A stretch of DNA of 6,435 nucleotides from an uncultured Chloroflexota bacterium (GCA_903871975.1 CAIQIY010000350.1:1-6435), one strand, 5' to 3'; shown: positions 1 to 5,890, numbered from the stretch's first letter. Translations and numbers: made by a program. The notes: generated by a model from the letters alone, not told the origin.

Positions 1-1
1 G

Positions 2-499
2 CGCGGCTTCGGCTTCGAGTACACCTTTCGTACGCCGCATGCCTACCGCGACGAGTTTCGCGCTGCCGAGGCGCAGGCACGCGATGCTGGCCGCGGGATG
101 TGGGCCGCCGACGCCTGCCGTGACGCCATCGGCAGCGATGCACCAGCGGCCGAGGCCCCGGCCGCATCCGCACCATCCAGCGGGAGTGGCAGTGTCGGCG
201 AGTGTCCGGGCGATGCTGCATCGGCGACGAATGCGCCGATCGCGATCGTCGGCCTCGACAAGGGCGCCGAGACGGTCACCATCCGCAACGTCGGCGACAG
301 CAGCGTCACGCTCGATGGCTGGTGGATCTGTAGTGCCAAGGGTGGTCAACGCCATGCGACGCTCAGCGGCAGCCTGGCGCCGGGCACAGACGCGAAGATC
401 GACAGTACTGCGGGCAAGGCGATCTGGAACAACAGCGAGAGCGATTCGGCAGTACTGTATGACTCGACCGACCGCCTGGTGAGTTACTGGGGCGACTGA
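2..499 (+). CDS. Thermonuclease (SNase-like) C-terminus fused to a lamin-tail domain, 5'-truncated
   Basis: Reading in frame from base 2 to the TGA at 497-499 gives 165 residues; the start lies before the window. Residues 1-41 (RGFGFEYTFR at the front, then YRDEFRAAEAQARDAGRGMW) match the last strand and helix of staphylococcal-nuclease-type thermonucleases, whose C-terminus typically reads Y..EFR.AE..AR....G.W. Residues 42-77 are an Ala/Pro/Ser/Gly linker. Residues 78-165 (API.IV.LDKGAETVTIRN, then VTLDGWWI, and a final DRLVSYWGD) have the pattern of a lamin-tail domain, an immunoglobulin-like fold often attached to secreted bacterial nucleases. The catalytic Arg/Glu residues of the nuclease are upstream and unseen, so activity cannot be judged. 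Role inferred: an extracellular or surface nuclease that degrades DNA or RNA, with the lamin-tail domain aiding attachment. A hairpin terminator follows 10 bases after the stop. Domain calls are fairly sure; substrate is not. Confidence 0.82.
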   Translation, partial: RGFGFEYTFRTPHAYRDEFRAAEAQARDAGRGMWAADACRDAIGSDAPAAEAPAASAPSSGSGSVGECPGDAASATNAPIAIVGLDKGAETVTIRNVGDSSVTLDGWWICSAKGGQRHATLSGSLAPGTDAKIDSTAGKAIWNNSESDSAVLYDSTDRLVSYWGD

Positions 500-508
500 G
501 TGCGTTCC

Positions 509-543
509 TGAGTGATGGCGCGCGTATGGCGCGTCATCACTCA
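509..543 (+). terminator. Hairpin terminator after the nuclease gene
   Basis: A 14-pair stem (509-522 with 530-543, one G-U pair at 518/534) closes a 7-base loop, beginning 10 bases after the nuclease stop codon. The bases after it (TCCTTCACG) are only weakly T-rich, so it is a good transcription-end candidate but not a textbook rho-independent terminator. The stem is nearly symmetrical and would form on either strand. Confidence 0.6.
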
Positions 544-683
544 TCCTTCACGACGGTATGGATCATCGCCACATCGGAGGCGCGCCTCGCTCCTGGTGCG
601 ATGATGGGACGTGCATCCCTGATCCATGACTCCGCATCGATGAAGCATGTGTCGCATGCACTCCTGGTGCAACTGATATTGTC

Positions 684-695
684 ATCACCGGTGAT
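684..695. promoter_or_regulatory. Perfect 12-base palindrome, operator candidate
   Basis: ATCACCGGTGAT is its own reverse complement. It lies about 65 bases upstream of the extended -10 at 759-767, in the AT-richer stretch before the promoter. It could be a binding site for a dimeric regulator of the gene at 1012. No regulator is encoded in the window, so the role is inferred from position and symmetry only. Confidence 0.35.
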
Positions 696-700
696 CGATA

Positions 701-733
701 TGCTGGCTGTCATCGTCGGTGTCTCTGCCAGCA
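701..733. repeat. Inverted repeat upstream of the promoter
   Basis: TGCTGGC at 701-707 is perfectly complementary to GCCAGCA at 727-733 across a 19-base loop. The symmetry continues outward imperfectly to GATC at 693-696 and GATC at 741-744. It ends against the -35 region of the promoter at 759-767, so it may be a regulatory site or a cruciform-prone element. Confidence 0.35.
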
Positions 734-776
734 CATATGTGATCATAATCGTTGGGTGTGCTATAATGGTGACCAT
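732..776 (+). promoter_or_regulatory. Extended -10 promoter for the secreted-repeat gene, flanked by two palindromes
   Basis: TGCTATAAT at 759-767 is a perfect extended -10 element (TG-n-TATAAT). No good -35 hexamer is visible at the usual spacing, which is normal for extended -10 promoters. The 11-mer TGTGCTATAAT (757-767) recurs exactly at the galK promoter (5917-5927). A perfect palindrome, CACATATGTG (732-741), covers the -35 position. Another, ATGGTGACCAT (766-776, odd centre at 771), covers the end of the -10 and the probable start near 774. Both are well placed for repressor binding. The next gene begins at 1012, so the transcript would have a leader of about 240 bases. Confidence 0.6.
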
Positions 777-1011
777 GCGGTGAATATCCGCTGGTCGCGC
801 GCATTGTGGATGATTGAGCGCTGACGATCGTGCAGACGCGCTTGATCGTTGCACGGACTTTGGTACCGGCATGGCGAAAGGCTTTAGGCTTCTGGCGTAA
901 ACCGAAGGTACTGCCAATCGCATGAGGACGCTGGTGCACTTCAGTACGCGACGCACTGGCATGTTCCCGCGATGTAGGTGTCACATTGGATCACACAAGA
1001 GGGGAGGTACG
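774..1011 (+). other. Long 5' leader with several possible RNA hairpins
   Basis: This is the stretch between the predicted start near 774 and the ATG at 1012. Visible pairings are GCGG 777-780 with CCGC 788-791; GTCGCGC 794-800 with 818-825 (one bulge); CGTGCA 829-834 with TGCACG 850-855; CTTTGGT 858-864 with ACCGAAG 901-907 (one G-U); and GCTGGTGC 930-937 with GCACTGGC 953-960 (two G-U). I compared it by eye with the conserved cores of c-di-GMP-I, fluoride and guanidine riboswitches and found no match. It may be a structured regulatory leader of unknown class, or simply untranslated sequence. GC-rich DNA yields short stems by chance, so confidence is low. Confidence 0.3.
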
Positions 1012-1683
1012 ATGGATCGCATCACACGTGCAGGTGCACAGTTCGTTCTGCTGGTGACCGTGTTCGCTGGCCTCTGGATCACTCCGGCGCATGCCGACGA
1101 GGCCCGATGCTTTGATGAGACCGGCCAGTGCATCAGCGGGCCGATCCGCAACTACTGGGAGCGCAATGGTGGCTTGAGCGTCTTTGGCTATCCGATCACC
1201 GAGCAGACCACGGCGACGGTTGAGGGGCGCACGCTGCAGGTGCAGTGGTTCGAGCGTGATCGGCTCGAGATCCAGGCGGATGGTGCGGTCACCGCTGGCC
1301 GGCTGGGCGCCGAGCGGCTCGAGCAGCTCGGCACACCGTGGCAGCCGGGGCCGAATGCGCCTGCTGGGGATGGCTGCATCGCATTCGCCGAGACCGGCCA
1401 CCAGATCTGTGGTGGCTTTGCCAGCTACTGGCGTGCCAACGGTGGTCTGGCGCGCTTCGGTTACCCGATCACCGGTGAGATGATGGTAGAGCTCGAGGGG
1501 AGCAACTATACCGTCCAGTACTTCGAGCGGCGGCGCTTCGAATGGCACACCGAGGTCGCTGGCGGCAGTACGCTGCTCGGCCTGCTCGGCCGCGAGGTGT
1601 CCGGGGTCTCGGTGATTCCCCCGGACGACTTCGATGTGCCCATCTGCTGCACCTGGGCGGTTGAGCGTGGTGCCGCACACTGA
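1012..1683 (+). CDS. Secreted protein with two FGYPIT-type repeats (Chloroflexota style)
   Basis: The ATG at 1012 is chosen because GGGGAGG (1001-1007) lies 4 bases upstream and the product then begins with a clear signal peptide: MDRITR, a hydrophobic core (residues 11-24), and PAHA before cleavage near residue 28. An in-frame upstream ATG at 922 has neither. The 223-residue product holds two copies of one module about 91 residues apart, at roughly residues 33-106 and 122-198. Each has a Cys pair around an ETG motif (C33/C40 and C122/C133), then YW.(R/A).NGGL..FGYPIT (FGYPIT at 58-63 and 149-154), then (W/Y)FER.R.E (79-86, 170-177). The tail adds an adjacent Cys pair (C212, C213). The module is common in exported Chloroflexota proteins, and its function is not established to my knowledge. 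The cysteines probably form disulphides outside the cell. The gene is monocistronic, between its own promoter and terminator. Confidence 0.85.
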   Translation: MDRITRAGAQFVLLVTVFAGLWITPAHADEARCFDETGQCISGPIRNYWERNGGLSVFGYPITEQTTATVEGRTLQVQWFERDRLEIQADGAVTAGRLGAERLEQLGTPWQPGPNAPAGDGCIAFAETGHQICGGFASYWRANGGLARFGYPITGEMMVELEGSNYTVQYFERRRFEWHTEVAGGSTLLGLLGREVSGVSVIPPDDFDVPICCTWAVERGAAH

Positions 1684-1783
1684 CCGGATTGCCGCCGCGC
1701 CTACCCTGGGCACTGAGGGGCGAGCGAGTGACGTGGCTGCATAGCCGACCGGCGCGGTGCTCGCGGGCTGGCGCGCAGCAGAG

Positions 1784-1820
1784 CAGCGGGAGCAATGCGC
1801 TCCCGCTGGTGTTTGCTTTG
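1784..1820 (+). terminator. Rho-independent terminator after the secreted-repeat gene
   Basis: A perfect 10-pair GC-rich stem, CAGCGGGAGC (1784-1793) with GCTCCCGCTG (1799-1808), closes a 5-base loop AATGC and is followed by GTGTTTGCTTTG, a T-rich run on the + strand. It lies 100 bases after the stop at 1683. There is no matching T-run for the - strand, so it serves the + strand gene and not the facing P450. Confidence 0.75.
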
Positions 1821-2289
1821 AGTGGCTCGAGCGCCAATTGGCGGGCATCGGCGCGCTCGACGGCGAATCCCGGCACCGTGATCGGGCCACGCTCGCGTGA
1901 ACGTGATGCCTCGCGCCGGCCAAGGCCCCGTCAGGGACTCATCGCCGACCGCCCTGAGGCTGTCGCCTGCGCCCTTGCGGCAGCCTGCGCGGGCTCCACA
2001 GGCCCGTGAATGCGCGCCGGGTACCGTACGCCGATGCCGGGTAGCTTTGCGTCGGCAGTATGGCGCAAATGAGCCGGCGCCCCCGCCTGTTGGTGGCATC
2101 GGTGTCGGCGATGCACGGCAGTTGCTCGACACACGCTGCGGGCGTCGCGTCGGTGCTCGGTGGGTTGGCGTGAACGCCCTGCTGCGCACCAGGTCGTTGC
2201 AGCACGTGGCATCGCCGCCCACCTTCGTCGGCGAACCATGCCGCGCCGTGCGGTGCGCCGCCGCTCGCCGGGAGTGATTGGCACGGCTG
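1821..2289. other. GC-rich gap without a recognisable gene, with two hairpins
   Basis: This gap separates two genes that face each other. Open frames exist on both strands but are Arg/Pro/Ala-rich, lack ribosome binding sites and resemble no family I know. Two stems stand out: AGGCTGTCGC 1957-1966 with GCGGCAGCCT 1977-1986 (10 pairs, one G-U, 10-base loop) and GCCGATGC 2030-2037 with GCGTCGGC 2049-2056 (8 pairs, one G-U, 11-base loop). Neither is followed by a T-run on either strand, so they are not clear terminators. No terminator for the P450 gene is evident here. Confidence 0.4.
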
Positions 2290-3498
2290 TTACTGCTGCT
2301 GACCGATGGCCAGTGGCAATCGGCGTAGCCCGCGCAGCGCGAAGTTCGATCGCCACGCCAATGGCTCATCGGCCAGCGCCAGCTGCGGCAGGCGGTCGAG
2401 CAGTGCACCGATCGCGATGCGTGCCTCGAGGCGCGCGAGGGGTGCTCCAAGGCAGAAGTGCGCGCCATGCGCAAATGCCAGGTGTCGCACGTCGGTTCGT
2501 TGGACATCAAGGGTATCTGGATCTGGATAGCGCTGTGGATCACGATTGGCAGCACCGAGGAACAGCTGCACTGTTGCGCCAGCGGCGATGCGGTGATCAC
2601 CGATGGTGAGGTCGTGCAACGCGACGCGTTCGGTGTATTGCACCGGGCTGTCGTAGCGCAGCAACTCCTCGACTGCGTTGCCAAGCAGGGCGGGATGCTG
2701 TCGCAAATGTGCCAACTGGTGCGGATGCTGCAACAGAGCGAGCATGCCATTGCCGATCAGATTGGTTGTCGTCTCATGTCCGGCAACAAGCAGTAAAATG
2801 GCATTGGCGACAAGTTCATCGGTGCTGAGCTGATCATCACCCTCTTCTGCTTGTGATAACGCAGTCAAGAGGTCTTCGCCTGGATTATCACGTCGTCGAC
2901 GTGACTCGACGACAAAATATTCTGCCATTTCTTTTGCTGCATCACTGGCACGCAACCACACATCAGACTCGGTATCAGTACTTCCGGCGATGAATGCCGC
3001 AATAGGTTGTGACCAGCGCCGAAAACGGTCGAGATCGTCAGTTGGCACGCCGAGCATAGTGGCAATCACTGTTACTGGTAATGGGTAAGCAAATCGACTG
3101 ATCAGATCGATATTACCGGCGTCGATATCATCGACAAGCTGCATTACCAGCTGTTCGATCGTACCTCGCATGCGATCGACTGCCCGAGGAGTGAATGCTC
3201 GACTCACGAGGCCACGGAGTCGTGTATGATCTGGTGGATTGGTGAACAACATCATGTGGCGCCGTGCATTGATGATTGGCTCCAGGCCATATTGTGCTAC
3301 CAGTTCAGCATCAACATCGAGTTGAGTGGTGCCAAGTCCTGCATGCCGCAATGCAGCCTGCACATCGGTATAGTGCGCATATAGCCAGACCCCTTCGTGG
3401 TATATTGGCCCATCATGCGCCAGTAACTGGCGATAAGCCGGATATGGATCATCGATGAATTGTTGATTCCACATATCAGGAATTGGTTGACTCGTCAT
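2290..3498 (-). CDS. Cytochrome P450, bacterial class I, CYP107-like
   Basis: A complete 402-residue haem monooxygenase, the usual length for soluble bacterial P450s, with no membrane anchor. The start ATG (3496-3498) has GAGG six bases upstream. Key motifs are in order: C-helix HTRLR at 91-95 (haem propionate contact) after NPPD; AFTPRAV at 101-107; I-helix AGHETT at 239-244 (oxygen activation); K-helix E278-L-L-R281; ANRDPQRYPDPD at 317-328; and the haem loop F342-A-H-G345-A-H347-F-C349-L-G351, with C349 as thiolate ligand. The family uses O2 and electrons from a ferredoxin and reductase, and none is encoded nearby. The sequence style recalls CYP107 and related families that oxidise macrolides, fatty acyl groups or other secondary metabolites; substrate is unknown. 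The gene is monocistronic. Its 3' third (2290-2760) is about 57-68 % GC and the rest about 43-57 %, unlike its neighbours, which hints at transfer or mosaic origin. Confidence 0.93.
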   Translation of the reverse strand: MTSQPIPDMWNQQFIDDPYPAYRQLLAHDGPIYHEGVWLYAHYTDVQAALRHAGLGTTQLDVDAELVAQYGLEPIINARRHMMLFTNPPDHTRLRGLVSRAFTPRAVDRMRGTIEQLVMQLVDDIDAGNIDLISRFAYPLPVTVIATMLGVPTDDLDRFRRWSQPIAAFIAGSTDTESDVWLRASDAAKEMAEYFVVESRRRRDNPGEDLLTALSQAEEGDDQLSTDELVANAILLLVAGHETTTNLIGNGMLALLQHPHQLAHLRQHPALLGNAVEELLRYDSPVQYTERVALHDLTIGDHRIAAGATVQLFLGAANRDPQRYPDPDTLDVQRTDVRHLAFAHGAHFCLGAPLARLEARIAIGALLDRLPQLALADEPLAWRSNFALRGLRRLPLAIGQQQ

Positions 3499-3570
3499 GA
3501 TTGACCTCGTTGAATGCAACGGTTGCTCGCATGATGTGCAATGTGTTGTGTGCAATCGTGCAGCGATAGC

Positions 3571-3584
3571 TCGCAGATCTGCGA
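3571..3584. promoter_or_regulatory. Perfect 14-base palindrome in the P450 leader
   Basis: TCGCAGATCTGCGA is its own reverse complement. It lies at about +18 to +31 of the predicted P450 transcript and 4 bases from a second perfect palindrome (3589-3600). Position and symmetry suggest an operator for a dimeric repressor, for example of the TetR or MarR kind. The regulator is not in the window. Confidence 0.5.
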
Positions 3585-3588
3585 TGTG

Positions 3589-3600
3589 CGTAGCGCTACG
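3589..3600. promoter_or_regulatory. Perfect 12-base palindrome at the P450 transcription start
   Basis: CGTAGCGCTACG is its own reverse complement and sits next to the predicted transcription start near 3601. Its centre is 17 bases from that of the 3571-3584 palindrome. The two differ in sequence outside the CG-rich ends, so they may bind different proteins or one protein with loose specificity. Confidence 0.45.
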
Positions 3601-3607
3601 AGTCTGC

Positions 3608-3616
3608 ATCATACCA
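3608..3616 (-). promoter_or_regulatory. Extended -10 promoter for the P450
   Basis: On the - strand TGGTATGAT (3616 down to 3608) is an extended -10 element, TG-n-TATGAT, one mismatch from consensus. The hexamer 17 bases further upstream (GCCCAC) is not a -35 match. Transcription would start near 3601, giving a leader of about 103 bases that contains the two palindromes, a direct repeat TGTGCAAT (3535-3542 and 3549-3556) and GCAACGGTTGC (3516-3526). Confidence 0.5.
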
Positions 3617-4202
3617 CACGAGATGCATTGGTGGGCGGCTACGGCAGCGCATCTGTGAGGGATTCCCAGGTGGTGACACCATCGGATGTGTGCGCGGTGC
3701 TGATCGCGGAGCTGCCGGCACCGCACGACGCGATCGTCGAAATCAATCAGGGTATGGCCAGGGTTGTCCCCGTTGCCCCGTCTGGGCCATATCGCAGCGC
3801 TGTACCATCGTCGGTCATCGGCCGGTCGGCGCGCTCGTGATATGGTGTGCCTGGCGCCACGACACGCGAGGCACCGGTATCGGCCCCAGGATCCGCTGGC
3901 CATGCGGCGCGCTGGCCCGCCGTGGTCGGCGCGCCGGGCCTGTGCGCCGCGGCCCCACACGCAGCACGTCGGTCCGCATCGCAGTGCCCCACCGTCTGGC
4001 CAGGTGCGCGGCGTCGGGCGACGCTGGCACTGGCCAGCGTCGGCATATGTGGTCATGATACAACCGCGATCGTGCCAATGTTGTGTGGGCGAACATGGAC
4101 ACCATACGGCGCGACGCCGCCAGGCGCACACGATTGGCGGGCCACGCCAGACGCCTGACAACCCGATGCCCGCCGCGCCGTCCCGGATGTGCTCGTGCAG
4201 CA
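3617..4202. other. Gap without a recognisable gene between the P450 and mutL
   Basis: The P450 reading frame stays open far upstream of its ATG through this gap and into mutL, but the translated stretch is Arg/Cys/Trp-rich and has no family resemblance. The other frames give short open stretches with frequent stops and no ribosome binding site. A nested stem, CAGGCG 4121-4126 with CGCCTG 4152-4157 enclosing TGGCG 4135-4139 with CGCCA 4145-4149, lies 46 bases past the mutL stop. It might end mutL transcription but lacks a T-run. A decayed gene here cannot be excluded, but I cannot name one. Confidence 0.4.
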
Positions 4203-5849
4203 TCAGGCCGATGCCTGCGGCGGCGGCATGCCCGCCCGATGCTGGTGTACCTCCTCGTGCCGCATCAGGGTCGCGATGTGCGCCGGGGTGAGCCACGCGA
4301 TGGCCGGGCCCGTGCCGGGTTCGTCGTGATCCTGGCTGAGGCACCACCGCGCGACGATGGCACCGATCTCGCCGGGGCTCAGCGCAATGCCGACTGCGAC
4401 CGCGGTCGCTTCGGCGATGGCGAGCGCGATCACGTCCGCCGTCGCTTCGGCAGCCGTGCCGAGCGTGGCCAACACCTGGCCAATCTGGAGTGCGGTGAGC
4501 TCGGCAGGGGCATGCCGCACGATGATGCCCGGCCCAAATTCGTCGAACGTGAACCCCCAGCGCTGGAGTGCGGCCGCCTGTGCCAGCAACCGTGCGAGCC
4601 GCCGATCGTCGAGTGGCACAGCGAGCGCCGGCTCCAGCGACCGCCGGAGCGGGCCGCCGGCGCGCCATTGTGCCAGCAATGCCATCCGACGCCCGGCGAT
4701 ATCGGCGCCACGTTGGTCGATGATCGCCAGGCCTTGCTCGGCTTCGGCGATGATGTAGCGCCCTGCATACTGACCGATCGGCCGCCAGCCGGTCGTTGTG
4801 GGCATATCTGCCGGCGCTGTCGGAGCCGGATTCAGCGGCAGTGCCACGCCCCGCCGGCCGGTGAGCGCTGCCCGACTGGCGCGAAACAGCGCCGCCGAGA
4901 CGAACGACTCGGCCTGTGGGCGCACGCTGCGGTGCATCGTGCGGCCGAATCGGTCGACGTCGGCAGGATCCATGTCGACGTTGAGCACGGCGATCGGGTG
5001 GTCACCCGGCGCGAGCATGCCGCGGTAGGCTGCCTCGACGACCGCCGGCAGCCGGCCACGTGCGGCGATGGCATGGCGATTGAGCGCAAGGTGAATGCCA
5101 TCGCGTCCGCGTCGGCTATGGCCAGGCGGTGCGAGCAATCCATGGATCCGCGGCGCGCCCGGCGCAGCCCGCTGATCGTGCGCGACGTCGATCATCGCAC
5201 TGGCGACTGCCGCGCCGTAAATCGCCGCGAGCGCAGCGCGCAGCTGGCCACAACCACTGGTCGCCAGAGCGCTGCAGCCATCGACGATCACGCTGAATGC
5301 CACATGCGGCGCGATCAGCGCGTAGTGGGTCGCGATCGCGATGACCGCTGCTGCCTCGGCCCGGATGCCGTGCAGAAAGCGCCGCCGTTGCGGCATGGTG
5401 TAGAACAACTGCTCGACCGTCACGCTGGTCCCGATCGGCGCTGCATGCAGGCGGCGGTGTTGCAGCGTGCCATTGGCCAGACGCAGTTCGGTCGCTGCTG
5501 CGGCGTCGGCGGTGCGGCTACTGATTGTCAGTCGGGCGACCGCGGCGATCGATGCCAGCGCGACCCCCCGAAAGCCATGGGTCGCGATGGTGGCCAGCTC
5601 GTCGAGGCTGGCGAGTTTGCTCGTCACGTGGCGCGTGCCAACGAGCGCGATCTCGTCGGCGGCGATGCCATGCCCGTCGTCGCTGACGCGCAACCAGCTC
5701 GTGCCGCCGGCCTGCAGCGCAATCGTGATGCGCCGTGCCTCGGCGTCGAGCGCGTTCTCGACAAGCTCGCGTGCGACTGCCGCCGGTCGGTCGATGGCTT
5801 CGCCGGCGGCGAGTTGACCGGCAAGTTCGGCTTCGAGGATGTGCAGCAT
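4203..5849 (-). CDS. mutL: Diverged MutL-like DNA mismatch repair protein
   Basis: A GHKL ATPase that in the family links MutS mismatch recognition to strand incision. The ATG at 5847-5849 is preferred over an in-frame GTG at 5861: GGAG lies 6 bases upstream of it and the product then aligns with the MutL N-terminus, giving 548 residues. Retained: AAGE.(I)DRPA near 14-25; ELVEN with E28 and N32 (ATP hydrolysis and Mg); D57-D-G-H-G-I62; RHVTSK 73-78; GTSVTVEQLFY ending at Y150. Changed: GFRGEAL reads GFRGVAL (V96 for Glu); LFYNTP reads LFYTMP (148-153); VDVNVHPxKxEVR keeps only its VD (298-299) and VR (309-310) ends, with H306 where the ATP-contacting Lys belongs. The interdomain linker is short (about 330-353). 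The C-terminal domain (354-530) starts like MutL (IGQYAGRYIIAEAEQGLAIIDQ-type, DQ at 378-379) but has DQRGADIA instead of DQHAxxE, and no CPHGRP. It may be the only MutL, degraded, or a specialised paralogue. The symbol marks homology, not proven function. Confidence 0.85.
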   Translation of the reverse strand: MLHILEAELAGQLAAGEAIDRPAAVARELVENALDAEARRITIALQAGGTSWLRVSDDGHGIAADEIALVGTRHVTSKLASLDELATIATHGFRGVALASIAAVARLTISSRTADAAAATELRLANGTLQHRRLHAAPIGTSVTVEQLFYTMPQRRRFLHGIRAEAAAVIAIATHYALIAPHVAFSVIVDGCSALATSGCGQLRAALAAIYGAAVASAMIDVAHDQRAAPGAPRIHGLLAPPGHSRRGRDGIHLALNRHAIAARGRLPAVVEAAYRGMLAPGDHPIAVLNVDMDPADVDRFGRTMHRSVRPQAESFVSAALFRASRAALTGRRGVALPLNPAPTAPADMPTTTGWRPIGQYAGRYIIAEAEQGLAIIDQRGADIAGRRMALLAQWRAGGPLRRSLEPALAVPLDDRRLARLLAQAAALQRWGFTFDEFGPGIIVRHAPAELTALQIGQVLATLGTAAEATADVIALAIAEATAVAVGIALSPGEIGAIVARWCLSQDHDEPGTGPAIAWLTPAHIATLMRHEEVHQHRAGMPPPQASA

Positions 5850-5867
5850 GGGGCACTCCACTGAATA

Positions 5868-5881
5868 AGAACATACGTTCT
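5868..5881. promoter_or_regulatory. LexA-type SOS box at the mutL promoter
   Basis: AGAACATACGTTCT is an inverted repeat with 5-base arms and matches GAAC-N4-GTTC, the LexA/DinR box best known from Gram-positive bacteria (Bacillus consensus CGAACATATGTTCG). It directly abuts the -10 of the mutL promoter and covers the predicted start near 5875, where LexA binding would block transcription. It is also 41 bases upstream of the galK -10. I found no second copy in the window. Confidence 0.6.
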
Positions 5882-5890
5882 ATTCTACCA
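5882..5890 (-). promoter_or_regulatory. Extended -10 promoter for mutL
   Basis: On the - strand TGGTAGAAT (5890 down to 5882) is TG-n-TAGAAT, an extended -10 one mismatch from consensus. The -35 position (TTCCGC) matches only in its TT. The start would be near 5875 and the leader about 26 bases, containing GGAG (ribosome binding site) six bases before the ATG at 5849. Confidence 0.55.

Noticed and set aside
526..783. An 85-codon + strand frame with a hydrophobic C-terminus that could suggest a small membrane protein.
   Set aside because: It starts inside the terminator hairpin, has no ribosome binding site and runs across the promoter palindromes and the -10.
856..920. A possible c-di-GMP or other known riboswitch, because of GGCGTAAACC and a GGTACTGCC stretch.
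   Set aside because: The conserved core order and the tetraloop stem of the GEMM class are not present, and other classes fit no better.
1957..1986. A terminator for the P450 gene on the - strand.
   Set aside because: The stem is good but more than 300 bases past the stop and without a T-run on that strand.
2340..2360. GTTCGATCGC resembling a tRNA T-loop.
   Set aside because: It lies inside the P450 coding region and no acceptor or anticodon stems can be drawn around it.
1701..2750. A 349-codon - strand frame covering the gap and the P450 3' end.
   Set aside because: It overlaps the P450 in another frame and has a shuffled, Arg/Ser/Pro-rich composition with no motif.
3499..4668. Continuation of the P450 reading frame upstream of its ATG for about 390 codons.
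   Set aside because: The P450 family begins at the ATG at 3498, which has a ribosome binding site. The extension is compositionally odd, has no domain and overlaps mutL.
5850..5861. GTG at 5861 as the mutL start, four codons earlier.
   Set aside because: The ribosome binding site GGAG would then lie inside the gene, and the ATG at 5849 matches the MutL N-terminus length.
4083..5864. A 593-codon open frame on the + strand opposite mutL.
   Set aside because: It is Arg/Cys/Asp-rich with no family resemblance and lies antisense to a gene with clear MutL motifs; long antisense frames are common in GC-rich genes.
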